NCBI RefSeq assembly: GCF_003481985.1
Contig: NZ_QUMD01000025.1
Span: forward strand, 1 to 53,324
Source: Clostridium sp. OF09-36
Lineage (GTDB): Bacteria > Bacillota > Clostridia > Lachnospirales > Lachnospiraceae
Direction: 5' to 3'
DNA length: 53,324 bases
Below are positions 1-8,244 of this stretch, piece after piece. Every line of letters begins with the position of its first letter. Positions within the stretch are counted from its first letter, which is position 1. The notes beneath the pieces are model-generated. The model had not been told where the DNA came from and searched no databases. It was given only the letters and a program-made list of their open reading frames with translations. The translations under genes were made by a program, and so were the position numbers.

Positions 1-24
1 TGAGCAGTACAAAAACAATAAAAG

Positions 25-155
25 TAGCTGTGTAACCCACCTGGGTAGCAGTAAGGGTGTCATGGACGCACCCCTGAAACTACGGAGCTATGCTTCGTAA
101 TCAGATGCTCGGTAATTCAATTGCCGATGTAGTTCACTAGAGGAGGCTGTAAATG
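25..155 (+). ncRNA. Probable structured RNA, 3' portion, identity unknown
   Basis: Several stable helices follow one another with no reading frame. There is a small ACCC/GGGT hairpin near 35-46, GGGTGT/GCACCC near 54-80, TACGGAGC/GCTTCGTA near 82-100 and CGGTAA/TTGCCG near 110-126. The last two are enclosed by a long-range TGAAACTAC/GTAGTTCA pairing, which makes a multi-branch junction typical of conserved RNAs. It is not a tRNA, a tmRNA end, a T-box, or a TPP, lysine, cobalamin or c-di-GMP-I riboswitch by their conserved cores. A Firmicutes RNA of the raiA type is possible but I cannot verify that. The 5' part may lie outside the window. Confidence 0.4.
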
Positions 156-212
156 GCCAGGAAGCGGTTGACAAGAAATTAGTAAATATGCATTGGGAAA
201 AGGAGAAGGACT

Positions 213-608
213 ATGTTTTTAGGAAATGGAAAAGTAAAATTTGAATTTGCGCATGTAGGCATTAATGCACAGACTCCGGAAGAAGGGGCGCGGATGAAGG
301 ATTTCTTCACAGATGTCATGGGATACCATGATTACCGCGATAATCAGGTGGCCTATTTCACGGTAGATAATAAGATGGAGCTTATGAAGATCATGGGAAA
401 AGGTACTATGGGACATCTTGGCTTCTTTGTGAACGATATGCCGGCCGCGATCGAATATCTGGAAGAAAAAGGATATCAGCTAGACTATGACACCGCACGT
501 TATGACGAGGACGGCAAAACCATCCGCCTGATCTTTTTAAAAGAGGAGATCAATGGATTCCGTATCCACATTACCGTGAAAAAGGCACCGTTTTATGTAG
601 AAGCATGA
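213..608 (+). CDS. VOC (glyoxalase-fold) family protein
   Basis: A 131-residue protein with one vicinal-oxygen-chelate type domain. The pattern FAHVGIN near residue 12, a central GHLGFFV strand and a C-terminal FRIHITV strand are the usual beta-alpha-beta-beta-beta repeats with possible metal-ligand His residues. The sequence resembles the VOC domain that accompanies clostridial KDPG/KHG aldolases (FAHVGIN-type start), but no aldolase gene lies in the window. The start is set by AAAGGAG about 9 bases upstream. It stands alone, followed by a strong terminator. The substrate cannot be predicted; lyase, isomerase or binding roles are all possible in this fold. Confidence 0.7.
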   Translation: MFLGNGKVKFEFAHVGINAQTPEEGARMKDFFTDVMGYHDYRDNQVAYFTVDNKMELMKIMGKGTMGHLGFFVNDMPAAIEYLEEKGYQLDYDTARYDEDGKTIRLIFLKEEINGFRIHITVKKAPFYVEA

Positions 609-687
609 CAACACACATCTGGAACGTGGCGCTGGTGTGTAAAATGAGAGCTATCTACAACATAAAACTGAACATGAACAAAAAGAT

Positions 688-737
688 GCTGCCGCATCGA
701 AAGCCAGTCTGACTTTTGATGCGGCAGCTCCATTTTT
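688..737 (+). terminator. Rho-independent terminator after VOC gene
   Basis: A 16-base stem, GCTGCCGCATCGAAAG at 688-703 paired with CTTTTGATGCGGCAGC at 713-728, is followed by TCCATTTTT. It also sits at the 3' end of the minus-strand DUF362 gene, so it may act in both directions. Confidence 0.85.
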
Positions 738-771
738 AGCAGTACGCCTTGCGGCATACGTCTCATTCGTT

Positions 772-1874
772 TTAATTCCAGTTATCCTTCAAAAACTCTA
801 CAATATCTGCAGCCTTTGGCGGACAACCGGTGAGGCTCTTTTCACAGCACTTGGTGCAGCGGCCGACACCGATCTTGGCGCATCCTTCCGGCATATTCTG
901 GTAGCCCTGGCCGATGGCAACAGACGGAAGACCGCGGCGCAGGTAACCAGCATCGTTTAAACGGTCCAGCGCATAGATCAGGGAACCGTAGCAGGCACTG
1001 CAGGCATCCTCGGTTCGGTGTAGGCTGCCAGCTTCTGGACGCGGTGGGTCATGCGGAATTTGACTCCGGCCTGATCTGGCTGGTTTAAGTAGATCATGTT
1101 CGCATGTGCGGTATCGCTGCTTCCGACACCAAGCTTTTCAGCAAGCGGAATGTACGGAACGTCCTGAATGGAATAGCCCATGCTGTCACAGACAAAGGAA
1201 TCGCAGAGTACCGGGTCTTTAAAGCCAAGAACGCGGTTCATGACAACCGGGTTGCCGCCCTCCTCAAAGTCCAAATCTCCGCAGATGTTGTCCACCAAGA
1301 TAAAGTCGTTACGTGCAATGGTATTTAAGTGTGCGATCGGTTTATGTAATCCCATGGTGTGGAAGTGACGTTTTTCCTGGTTCGGGATCACTCCCTTGTT
1401 GTTCTTTAAGGCACAGGTTACCGTAGTCTGGCAATGTCCCTTTAAGACTGGCATATTGATCATGTAATCGACAGCAGCCGCTTTGTCACAAAGCTTGATC
1501 TTCATGCCTGCTGCATCGTATTCTTTCCAGGTATCGCGCTGGAGGTCGACGAACGGAACATGGTAACGGTCGCAGACCATGTCATAGCCTGCTGCGCGGA
1601 ACGCTTCCCCGGTACGGTCTCCAACCCAGGAGCCTTCCATGATGGTGATGTTCTCAAAACCATGCTCCTGCAGATATTCAATGACACCGGCAAGAAGCTC
1701 ACTGTGGGTAGTTGCACCGCTGGAAGGAGCTTTTGCAGTAACCAGATTCGGTTTTAAAGCAATCTTTTTCTTCTTATCGCCGATATCCTCTGCGACGTTA
1801 GCAGCTTCCATGACTTTTTTCGCCATCTGTTTGTAATTGGTTCCGTGTATTAGGATAATGTCGTTCTTTTCCAT
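772..1874 (-). CDS. DUF362 domain protein with C-terminal cysteine motifs (frameshifted)
   Basis: A protein of the DUF362 family, often annotated as a ferredoxin-linked or Fe-S protein of unknown function. The first part reads continuously from the start at 1874 (GAGGA 9 bases upstream) to about 1016. The family's cysteine-rich tail (DACSACYGS, then GCAKIGVGRCTKCCE, ending near FLKDNWN at 772) continues in another frame. The total length is one base short of a multiple of three, so a single missing base near 1010-1017 (for example in CCGG) explains the break. An upstream in-frame ATG at 1910 would place the ribosome binding site inside the gene and is less likely. Role unknown; redox function is inferred only from the cysteines. 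Confidence 0.8.
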
Positions 1875-1958
1875 TAGAATTTCCTCACTTTGTATTGAAC
1901 TTTTTCTCAATTATTATACAGCGTTTCTTTATTTTTGCAAATGGAAAGTCGAAAGAAT

Positions 1959-2033
1959 GCCTGCATGCTTTATTTGCCGGGCATGCAGGCGTGAACAGTA
2001 ACAACAAATTTGGGACAATGCGTGAACAGCAAC
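1959..2033. repeat. Extragenic palindromic repeat, copy A (compound)
   Basis: A hairpin GCCTGCATGC (1959-1968)/GCATGCAGGC (1981-1990) is directly followed by GTGAACAGTAAC (1991-2002), and a second half-element GCGTGAACAGCAAC lies at 2020-2033. The CGTGAACAGYAAC arm is shared with copies at 5388, 9546, 16752, 40167 and 49104. It lies between the divergent DUF362 and thi promoters. Confidence 0.5.
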
Positions 2034-2040
2034 GTAATAC

Positions 2041-2070
2041 TTGACAAAATGGCGTGGTGAGGGGTATAGT
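2041..2070 (+). promoter_or_regulatory. Sigma-A type promoter of the thi operon
   Basis: TTGACA at 2041-2046 and TATAGT at 2065-2070 are separated by 18 bases. The start of transcription would fall near 2077, just ahead of the TPP riboswitch. Confidence 0.75.
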
Positions 2071-2096
2071 ATAACTCGTAAAGAGAATAGAACATA

Positions 2097-2190
2097 AGTA
2101 CCGGGGAGTCTGCGGAAGCAGACTGAGAGCTGGCTAGAGACCGCCAGGACCCGTATACCTGATTTGGATCATGCCAACGTAGGAAGTGAC
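2097..2190 (+). promoter_or_regulatory. TPP riboswitch (THI element)
   Basis: The aptamer core is clear: CGGGGAGTC near 2102, CTGAGAG near 2122, then ACCCGTATACCTGATTTGG, ATCATGCCAACGTAGGAA to about 2186. These are the conserved pyrimidine- and pyrophosphate-sensing segments of thiamine pyrophosphate riboswitches. It precedes thiD-tenA-thiZXY and should lower their expression when TPP is abundant. Confidence 0.95.
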
Positions 2191-2209
2191 TGTGACTGGA
2201 TAAAAACAG

Positions 2210-2246
2210 AAAGTGGTATTGCGTCCCTGCGTAGTTCCGCTTTTTT
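2210..2246 (+). terminator. Candidate riboswitch-controlled terminator
   Basis: AAAGTGG near 2210-2216 can pair with CCGCTTT near 2237-2243, followed by a T-rich run (TTTTTTCTTTT). It is positioned as the expression platform of the TPP riboswitch. A second GC-rich stem (GCGGC...GCCGC enclosing GGTGC...GCACC, about 2320-2353) lies closer to thiD and may also take part. Confidence 0.55.
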
Positions 2247-2387
2247 CTTTTGTCTAAATATCTCTAGCTGCCAAAGCTGCATGAATATGCTGCTGAAGAT
2301 GCTACAGGTCATTCTCTTTGCGGCGGTGCATTGGGGGCACCACCTTGAGCCGCCTAAAAAATATGGATGCATGAGAGGAGTTTCATC

Positions 2388-3203
2388 ATGAAAATGAAAA
2401 CAGCATTAACGATCGCTGGAAGTGATTCCAGCGGAGGCGCCGGAATCCAGGCTGACTTAAAGACCATGACTGCAAATGGCGTTTATGCCATGAGTGCAAT
2501 TACTGCGCTGACAGCCCAGAACACGACCGGAGTCCAGGGAATTTTTGAAGTAACCCCAGAGTTTTTGAAACAGCAGATCGACAGTGTCTTTACAGACATC
2601 CGCCCGGACGCGGTGAAGATCGGCATGGTTTCCTCTGCAGGCCTCATTCAGGCGATTGCAGAAAAAATGAAAGAATATAAAGCAGAAAATATTGTAGTAG
2701 ACCCGGTGATGGTGGCAACCAGCGGCGCAAAGCTCATCAGCGACGATGCCATCGGAACCTTAAAGGAGTGTCTGTTCCCGCTTGCAACGGTTCTGACACC
2801 AAATATTCCGGAAGCGAAAGTGCTTTCCGATATGGATATCACCACGGCAGAGGAAATGATCGATGCAGCGAAAAAAATCAGTGAGACGTATCACTGCGCC
2901 GTTCTTTTAAAGGGCGGTCATCAGTTGAATGACGCGAATGACCTGTTATACCGGGACGGCGGATACCGCTGGTTTAACGGAAAACGGATCGATAACCCGA
3001 ATACCCACGGTACCGGCTGCACCTTATCCAGTGCCATTGCTTCCAATCTGGCAAAAGGTTATGATCTGGATACTGCAGTAGAGCAGGCAAAGGCATACAT
3101 CTCCGGTGCACTTGCTGCTATGCTGGATCTGGGCGCAGGCTCCGGACCGATGAATCATGCATTCGAATTCTGCGGCAAGGGCTTTGCAAAGGAGGAAGCA
3201 TGA
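2388..3203 (+). CDS. thiD: Hydroxymethylpyrimidine/phosphomethylpyrimidine kinase
   Basis: Phosphorylates HMP to HMP-P and HMP-PP for thiamine synthesis. The ribokinase-fold hallmarks are present: GSDSSGGAGIQADLKT near the N terminus, VVDPVMVATSG in the middle, LLKGGH, and the C-terminal anion-hole and base motif HGTGCTLSSAIASN. About 271 residues from the chosen ATG at 2388, which has GAGAGGAG at a proper distance. An earlier ATG at 2367 would put the ribosome binding site inside the gene. It is the first gene behind the TPP riboswitch and overlaps tenA by four bases (ATGA), implying translational coupling. Confidence 0.95.
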   Translation: MKMKTALTIAGSDSSGGAGIQADLKTMTANGVYAMSAITALTAQNTTGVQGIFEVTPEFLKQQIDSVFTDIRPDAVKIGMVSSAGLIQAIAEKMKEYKAENIVVDPVMVATSGAKLISDDAIGTLKECLFPLATVLTPNIPEAKVLSDMDITTAEEMIDAAKKISETYHCAVLLKGGHQLNDANDLLYRDGGYRWFNGKRIDNPNTHGTGCTLSSAIASNLAKGYDLDTAVEQAKAYISGALAAMLDLGAGSGPMNHAFEFCGKGFAKEEA

Positions 3204-3868
3204 GCATGACACCGACCGAGAAACTTTTAGATTCCGTAAAAGACATCTGGACAGGCTACCACAACCATCCGTTTGTAACCGGGATCGGCGATGGCAGCCT
3301 GGACCAGAAGAAATTCCGCTATTATATGATACAGGATTATCTGTATCTGATCGATTATACAAGAGTCTTTGCCATTGGCGCGGCCAAGGCAAGGGACTTA
3401 AGCGTAATGAAACTGTTCGCAGCCTATACGCATAACATTTTAGATGGGGAGATGGACATTCACCGCACTTACATGAAACGCCTTGGCATTACACAGGAAG
3501 AGGCAGAAACCACCCCGGTATCCCTTGATAACTGTTCTTACACCTCTTATATGTTAAGGGCAGCTTATGAAGGGGGAGAAGCAGAGGTTATGGCAGCCAT
3601 CCTTTCCTGCGCGTTAAGCTATGAAGCGATTGCAAAAGAGCTTGTGCAGCATAACCCGGACGCGAAGGATCATCCGTTTTACGGAGAATGGGTATCCGGT
3701 TATGCGAGCGATTCCTACCATGAGGAAAATGAAATCCTGATTGGTCTGATGGACCGCCTTGCTGCAGAGTATACTCCTGCACAGATGGACCATCTGACCG
3801 ATATTTTCAAAGCTTGCTCCCGCTATGAAATGGCATTCTGGGATATGGCATGGGAAATGAGGGATTAA
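3200..3868 (+). CDS. tenA: Thiaminase II / aminopyrimidine aminohydrolase TenA
   Basis: A 222-residue TenA/THI-4 family protein. It hydrolyses aminomethyl-pyrimidine breakdown products of thiamine to HMP for salvage, and can cleave thiamine. The catalytic cysteine is seen in LSCALSYEAIAKEL (Cys about 137), with DYLYLIDY and the acidic C-terminal helix YEMAFWDMAWEM. Its position between thiD and an HMP-precursor type ABC transporter fits the base-degraded thiamine salvage route known from Bacillus. No YlmB-like deformylase is visible in the operon. The start overlaps the thiD stop. Confidence 0.93.
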   Translation: MSMTPTEKLLDSVKDIWTGYHNHPFVTGIGDGSLDQKKFRYYMIQDYLYLIDYTRVFAIGAAKARDLSVMKLFAAYTHNILDGEMDIHRTYMKRLGITQEEAETTPVSLDNCSYTSYMLRAAYEGGEAEVMAAILSCALSYEAIAKELVQHNPDAKDHPFYGEWVSGYASDSYHEENEILIGLMDRLAAEYTPAQMDHLTDIFKACSRYEMAFWDMAWEMRD

Positions 3869-3869
3869 C

Positions 3870-4622
3870 ATGCTGGAATTTGACCATGTGTGTTTCCAGT
3901 ACGATACCGATGCGTATCCGATCATGGACCAGCTGTCTTTTCAGGTACAGGACGGCGAATTTGTCTGTGTGATCGGTGCTTCCGGCTGTGGAAAAAGTAC
4001 GATTTTCCGATTGGTTAACAAGCTTCTTTCCCCAGATCAGGGAACGATCCGCATCAACGGGAATCCGATCGAAACACAAAAAAACTATTGCGGCTATATG
4101 CCGCAGCATGACCTTTTATTTCCGTGGAGAACGGTAAGAGAAAATATCATGCTTCCGCTCGAGATCCAGGGTGGGATTTCAAAAAAAGAAATGGAAAAAC
4201 AGGCAGATGAAGCATTGGCCTCGGTCGGTCTTTCAGACTGGGGGCAGAAAAGCCCGAGAGAGCTTTCCGGCGGCATGCGCCAGCGGGCAGCTTTTGCACG
4301 GACCGTTCTGACCGGCTCGGATCTGCTGCTTCTCGATGAACCATTTTCGGCACTCGACTATCTGACACGCCTTTCCATGCGGGAGTGGCTGTTAAAACAG
4401 TGGGAACAAGATAAGAAAACGGTATTATTTATCACCCACGATGTAGAAGAGGCGCTCTTTTTATCCGGCAGGATTCTGGTAGTTGAGGAAACACCGATGA
4501 CCCACCTGCGCTCCATCGAAGTTCCGGCCGCCTATCCGCGGACCCGGGACGAACTGTCTCGTCCGGAAATCCTTACATTAAAAGAAGAACTGATCAAGAT
4601 GTTAAGGAGGAACCAGGCGTGA
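3870..4622 (+). CDS. thiZ: ABC transporter ATP-binding protein, thiamine-precursor type
   Basis: A 250-residue ATPase of an NMT1/THI5-type importer. Walker A GASGCGKST near residue 35, Q-loop in YMPQHDLLFPWRTV, signature LSGGMRQR, Walker B LLLLDEPFSALD and the switch His in FITHDVEEA are all intact. The sequence class is that of the nitrate/taurine/pyrimidine importers (TauB/SsuB/ThiZ). The gene starts one base after the tenA stop and its last codons overlap the start of thiX. The riboswitch and neighbours indicate a pyrimidine precursor as cargo. Confidence 0.9.
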   Translation: MLEFDHVCFQYDTDAYPIMDQLSFQVQDGEFVCVIGASGCGKSTIFRLVNKLLSPDQGTIRINGNPIETQKNYCGYMPQHDLLFPWRTVRENIMLPLEIQGGISKKEMEKQADEALASVGLSDWGQKSPRELSGGMRQRAAFARTVLTGSDLLLLDEPFSALDYLTRLSMREWLLKQWEQDKKTVLFITHDVEEALFLSGRILVVEETPMTHLRSIEVPAAYPRTRDELSRPEILTLKEELIKMLRRNQA

Positions 4623-5379
4623 AAAAGAAAATGAGAAACAATTCCAGCCTTCCGGCCCTGATCTTAATGTTTCTTCTGCTGTTTTTCTGGCAGGCAGCAG
4701 CAATGGGCGTAAATGCGGCTATATTCTCCCTTCCCCAATCCAGATCCTGGTACGGCTCTGGGAGCTTCGGGAGCTGCTTTTTACGGCACATTTGCCGGCA
4801 ACCATGTCTGTGGTAGCGATTGGCCTTGGCATCTCTATTGTGCTTGGCTTAGGACTTGCTGTTTTAATGGATGCAAATGACACTGCAAGAAGGGCACTGT
4901 ATCCGCTCATCATTGCATCACAGACCATTCCTACTACAGCCCTGGCTCCGCTTTTTGTGCTGTGGTTTGGCTATTCCATCTGGGGAAAGGTACTGGTTAC
5001 AGTACTCATTACCTTTTTCCCGATCACCATCACGGTGTTTGACGGTTTTCAGTCCGTAAAGACAGAGATGGAAGAATTACTGTTTACCTTCGGGGCTTCA
5101 CCGTCCCAGATTTTCTGGAAACTGAAGGTACCGGCAGTTTTGCCGTATTTCTTTTCCGCGATCAAGATGGCAGTACCGCTTTCCATTATCGGAGCAGCAA
5201 TCGGAGAATGGCTGGGTGCCCAGAATGGACTTGGCTATTTCAGCCGCCGTATGATGACGCAGTTAGATGGTGCCGGAGTATTTGCACCGATTCTGTTATT
5301 GTCGGTAGTGGCAATGCTCTTTGTGTGGCTTGTCACACTTCTGGAAAAGCGGATGATCCGCTGGAGAAATGATTTATAG
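4619..5379 (+). CDS. thiX: ABC transporter permease, thiamine-precursor type (frameshifted)
   Basis: Membrane subunit with the inner-membrane permease fold. The N-terminal helix (LILMFLLLFFWQAAAMG) is in one frame. From about 4720 the rest (ILVRLWELRELL, then LPATMSVVAIGLGIS and later helices ending RMIRWRNDL) is in another. The EAA-type loop is visible as EELLFTFGASPSQIFWKLKVPAVLPY. The total is one base short of 254 codons, and one base added in GCGGCTAT (4714-4721) restores a continuous protein. It overlaps thiZ and is followed by a palindromic repeat before thiY. Confidence 0.85.
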
Positions 5380-5387
5380 AGAATAAA

Positions 5388-5423
5388 CATTACTGTGAAG
5401 ACATGCATGCAAGAACAGTAATG
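5388..5423. repeat. Extragenic palindromic repeat, copy B
   Basis: CATTACTGT (5388-5396) and ACAGTAATG (5415-5423) form perfect 9-base arms around an ATGCATGC centre. It lies inside the thi operon between the permease and the binding-protein gene, where a stem could stabilise or partly terminate the mRNA. No T-run follows. Confidence 0.6.
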
Positions 5424-5487
5424 ACAAATGAACAACGATTGATGACACGAAAGATTGATAATACGTAAAAGTGAGGACTTTAACATT

Positions 5488-6600
5488 ATGAAAAAAAGAA
5501 TACTGATCGCAGCATTTACCGCAGCAGCTATGACTGTCGCAGCTCTTTCTGGCTGCTCAAACAGCGCAAAACCGGCAGAGACCTCTGCACAGGCTGAAAC
5601 AGCAGACAAAGCAGACGCAAACGATACAGAGACCAAAGATGCAGAAAGTAAAGAGCAGGCTTCTGATGCTGCGAAGGATGAGAAAAAAGATCTCCGTGAA
5701 GTGAATGTGGTTCTGGACTGGTATCCGAATGCCATCCATACCTTCCTTTATACCGCGATTGAGCGTGGCTATTACGAGGAAGAAGGACTGGATGTCCAGA
5801 TCCGTTTCCCGGCTAACGCAAACGATGCGCTTTCCATGGTAGCAGCAGGAAAAGCCGAGATCGGCATGTACTACCAGCAGGATTTGATCCAGGCAGTGGC
5901 AAACCAGAAGGCATCGATCCGTTCCATCGGAGCCATTGTACAGTCTCCGCTGAACATCATCCTTTCCCTGAAGGATAAAAATATCACCAGCCCGAAAGAT
6001 ATGGTTGGAAAGACCATTGGTTACGGCGGCACCGTATTAAGTGAATCTTTGGTAAAATGCATGATGGAGTATGTGGGTGCGGATGCTTCCGACGTCAATC
6101 TGGTCGACGTTGGTTTTGACCTGATGAGCTCCATGACGACCGGCAATGTCGATGCCACGATCGGCTGTCTGGTGAACCACGAGGTTCCGCAGATGGAAGA
6201 AGAAGGCTTCGAATTAAACTATTTCCCGGTAAGCGGATATGGAATCCCGAATTACTATGAGGAAGTCTTCCTGACTAACAATAAGCTGCTGGAAGAGGAG
6301 CCGGAAGTGGTAGAAGGATTCCTCCGTGCATCCAAGAAGGGCTTTGACGATTTCAAGGCTGACCCGGATGGCTGTCTTGCAATCTTAATGAACAACCAGA
6401 ACGAAGCAAACTTCCCGCTGACCCAGAGCGTAGAGGAGCAGTCCTGCAAGACGCTGCTTCCGCTTATGGAGACAGACTCCGCTGAGTTTTTAAGCCAGAC
6501 TGAAGAATGCTGGCAGGAGAACATCGACTGGATGTTAGAAAACGGACTGATCGACAAAGCAGTAGATGTCTCCGATGTCATGACCAATATCGAGTATTAG
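5488..6600 (+). CDS. thiY: NMT1/THI5-type substrate-binding lipoprotein
   Basis: Extracellular binding component of the thiZX importer. It has a lipoprotein signal peptide with lipobox ALSGC (Cys at about residue 22-23), then an acidic, Ala/Lys-rich linker to about residue 65, then the THI5/NMT1 domain (VNVVLDWYPNAIHTFLYTA, YYEEEGLDV, AAGKAEIGMYYQQDL). The DWYPN segment is typical of pyrimidine-binding ThiY and THI5 proteins. The start is chosen at 5488, ahead of MKKRILIAAF, with GTGAGGA upstream. The frame extends to an ATG at 5455 but lacks a good site there. Last gene of the riboswitch operon. Confidence 0.9.
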   Translation: MKKRILIAAFTAAAMTVAALSGCSNSAKPAETSAQAETADKADANDTETKDAESKEQASDAAKDEKKDLREVNVVLDWYPNAIHTFLYTAIERGYYEEEGLDVQIRFPANANDALSMVAAGKAEIGMYYQQDLIQAVANQKASIRSIGAIVQSPLNIILSLKDKNITSPKDMVGKTIGYGGTVLSESLVKCMMEYVGADASDVNLVDVGFDLMSSMTTGNVDATIGCLVNHEVPQMEEEGFELNYFPVSGYGIPNYYEEVFLTNNKLLEEEPEVVEGFLRASKKGFDDFKADPDGCLAILMNNQNEANFPLTQSVEEQSCKTLLPLMETDSAEFLSQTEECWQENIDWMLENGLIDKAVDVSDVMTNIEY

Positions 6601-6617
6601 GAAAAATGTCCCTCCCT

Positions 6618-6645
6618 TGTCCTTTTCTGGAAATTAAGCTATAAT
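6618..6645 (+). promoter_or_regulatory. Candidate sigma-A promoter for degV gene
   Basis: TTGTCC (6618-6623) and TATAAT (6640-6645) are 16 bases apart. The -10 is a perfect match and the -35 partial. Confidence 0.5.
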
Positions 6646-6713
6646 GTATAAAATGTTTGATATGCAAAGGAAAACCAGACTGCGTCTGGTGGGAAAAGGA
6701 GAAGATTTTTCAA

Positions 6714-7583
6714 ATGGGAACAACAGGAATTGTAACAGACAGCCATAGCGGCATTTCGCAGGAGGAAGCACAGAAGCTTGGGATTTTTGTATTGCCAATG
6801 CCTTTTTATATGAATGAAACCTGTTATTATGAGGGTGTGAATATTACCAGGGCGGAATTTCTGGAACGGCTGGGAAGACTGGAGAACATCAGCACCTCCC
6901 AGCCTTCCCCGGAAGCTGTGATGGAGCTCTGGGATAGGGCTCTGGAAACCTATCAGGATATCCTTTATATCCCGATCAGCAGTGGTTTAAGCGGCTCCTG
7001 CCAGACTGCCATGATGCTGGCCAGGGAAGAAAAATACGAGGGAAAGGTTTATGTGGTCGATAATGGAAGCGTGTCTACCCCGCTTCACCAGAGCATTCTG
7101 GATGCACTGGAGCTTCTGGAGACCGGCTGCAGTGCGGCAGAGGTAAAAACGCGCATGGAAGCGGTGAAGACCAGAGCCGGGATCTATATTGCAGTGGATG
7201 ACCTGAAATACTTAAAGCATGGTGGTCGTATCTCTGCGGGTGTAGCCCTGGTTGGAGGTCTTTTGAATGTAAAACCGGTCCTTCATTTCGATATTGGCAT
7301 TCTGGAGCTTTACAAAAACTGCCGAGGATTAAAACGGGCAAAGCAGACGATGATCGAGGAAGTCAAAAAAGTGATCGAACAATCTTACCAGAGGAAATAT
7401 GAAGAAGGCCGGCTGCATATCGTGGCAGCGACAAGCTCTGGAAAGGAAGAAACAGATGCCTGGGTGAATGAAATCGAGGCTGCATTTCCGGGACACAAGA
7501 TCCTCTGTGATGATCTGTCGTTTGGGGTAACCTGCCATATCGGACCTGGCGGACTTGGAATCGGCTATTCCTGCAAACCGTGA
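6714..7583 (+). CDS. DegV family fatty-acid-binding protein
   Basis: A DegV/FakB-like protein of about 289 residues. It has the N-terminal GIVTDSHSGIS motif, PMPFYMNE, TSQPSPEAV (the conserved TSQPS), ISSGLSGSCQTA, DNGSVSTP and the C-terminal IGPGGLGIGY that closes over a bound fatty acid. Family members bind fatty acids and, with FakA, feed acyl-phosphate to lipid synthesis; no FakA is seen here. The start at 6714 follows AAAGGAGA. An in-frame ATG at 6657 would add 19 poorly conserved residues. Monocistronic with its own candidate promoter. Confidence 0.88.
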   Translation: MGTTGIVTDSHSGISQEEAQKLGIFVLPMPFYMNETCYYEGVNITRAEFLERLGRLENISTSQPSPEAVMELWDRALETYQDILYIPISSGLSGSCQTAMMLAREEKYEGKVYVVDNGSVSTPLHQSILDALELLETGCSAAEVKTRMEAVKTRAGIYIAVDDLKYLKHGGRISAGVALVGGLLNVKPVLHFDIGILELYKNCRGLKRAKQTMIEEVKKVIEQSYQRKYEEGRLHIVAATSSGKEETDAWVNEIEAAFPGHKILCDDLSFGVTCHIGPGGLGIGYSCKP

Positions 7584-7688
7584 GAAAATGCTTTCCAGTA
7601 GTTCCCAGTAGATTTTCCATTCTCTGTATGCTAACATACTTTTGTAACATTTATGAAACATTTGTGTAACAAAAGGAGAATGACAACT

Positions 7689-7978
7689 ATGAAAAAACAC
7701 ATCGTATCAACGCAGCAGCTATGGCAGTGACCGCCCTGATGGCATTTCAGCCGATGACCGCATTTGCGGCAGTTAGCAACTGCCCGGGCAACAGCGGATG
7801 TTATAGTTCCGGATGCTACAGTAATGGCTGTGCTACTTCCGTATGCCAGAGCCTTGGCTGTAAGACAGATGGCTGCAAACAAAGCAAAGCTTCATGCAGA
7901 ACAAACCTGCCGGTGAAAGGCTGCAGCAGTCCAAAGCTGGTTTCCTGCAAGATTACTAATCTGGGATGCCAGAGATAA
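7689..7978 (+). CDS. Secreted cysteine-repeat peptide (frameshifted near its start)
   Basis: I do not recognise a family. With one base restored near 7692-7704 (a seventh A, or CC in ATCCGT), a 96-residue precursor results. It has Met-Lys-Lys, a hydrophobic stretch AAAMAVTALMAF and a signal-peptidase-like TAFAA site, then a mature part of about 67 residues with 11 cysteines. Six of the gaps between the first seven cysteines are 5,4,4,4,4,4 residues, a period-5 array of the form x-x-x-G-C (GCYSSGCYSNGC and so on). The last four are spaced 6-8 apart. AAAGGAG lies upstream and a good terminator follows. No radical SAM or transporter partner is adjacent. Could be a disulfide-rich or metal-binding extracellular peptide. 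Confidence 0.7.
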
Positions 7979-8030
7979 CAGAAAACAAAAGAAACACAAT
8001 CTGACGGATAACTACATAAGATTATACCTG

Positions 8031-8059
8031 CAGGCGCACCATGCTGGTGCGTCTGTTTT
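8031..8059 (+). terminator. Rho-independent terminator after cysteine-repeat gene
   Basis: CAGGCGCACCA (8031-8041) pairs with TGGTGCGTCTG (8045-8055) around TGC, followed by TTTT. Confidence 0.85.
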
Positions 8060-8203
8060 GCATTTGAATGAGATTAGGTGATGCGGTATGTATGCTGTAA
8101 AGATTTTTATTAAATCGTTGTTGGTTTTAAGTAAAATGTGACAAGACACTAACAAGTAAAATGTGAAATATAAATTAAAATTGAAAAAAATATTCAAAAT
8201 CTA

Positions 8204-8231
8204 TTGCAAAATATACAAAACGTGGTATAGT
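8204..8231 (+). promoter_or_regulatory. Promoter of the iron-dependent alcohol dehydrogenase
   Basis: TTGCAA (8204-8209) and TATAGT (8226-8231) are 16 bases apart in an AT-rich stretch. The rest of the 348-base gap 7979-8326 holds the upstream terminator, this promoter, the Rex-like operator and a 10-base palindrome TGTCGCGACA at 8291-8300 in the leader. Confidence 0.6.
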
Positions 8232-8244
8232 TAATGCAGAGTTA

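Noticed and set aside
36..50. ZTP (pfl) riboswitch suggested by CCACCTGGGTA
   Set aside because: The required 5' half with its conserved GTGACTGG-like segment is not present.
1104..1836. Several plus-strand open frames opposite the DUF362 gene
   Set aside because: They are antisense shadows of a conserved minus-strand protein and lack ribosome binding sites.
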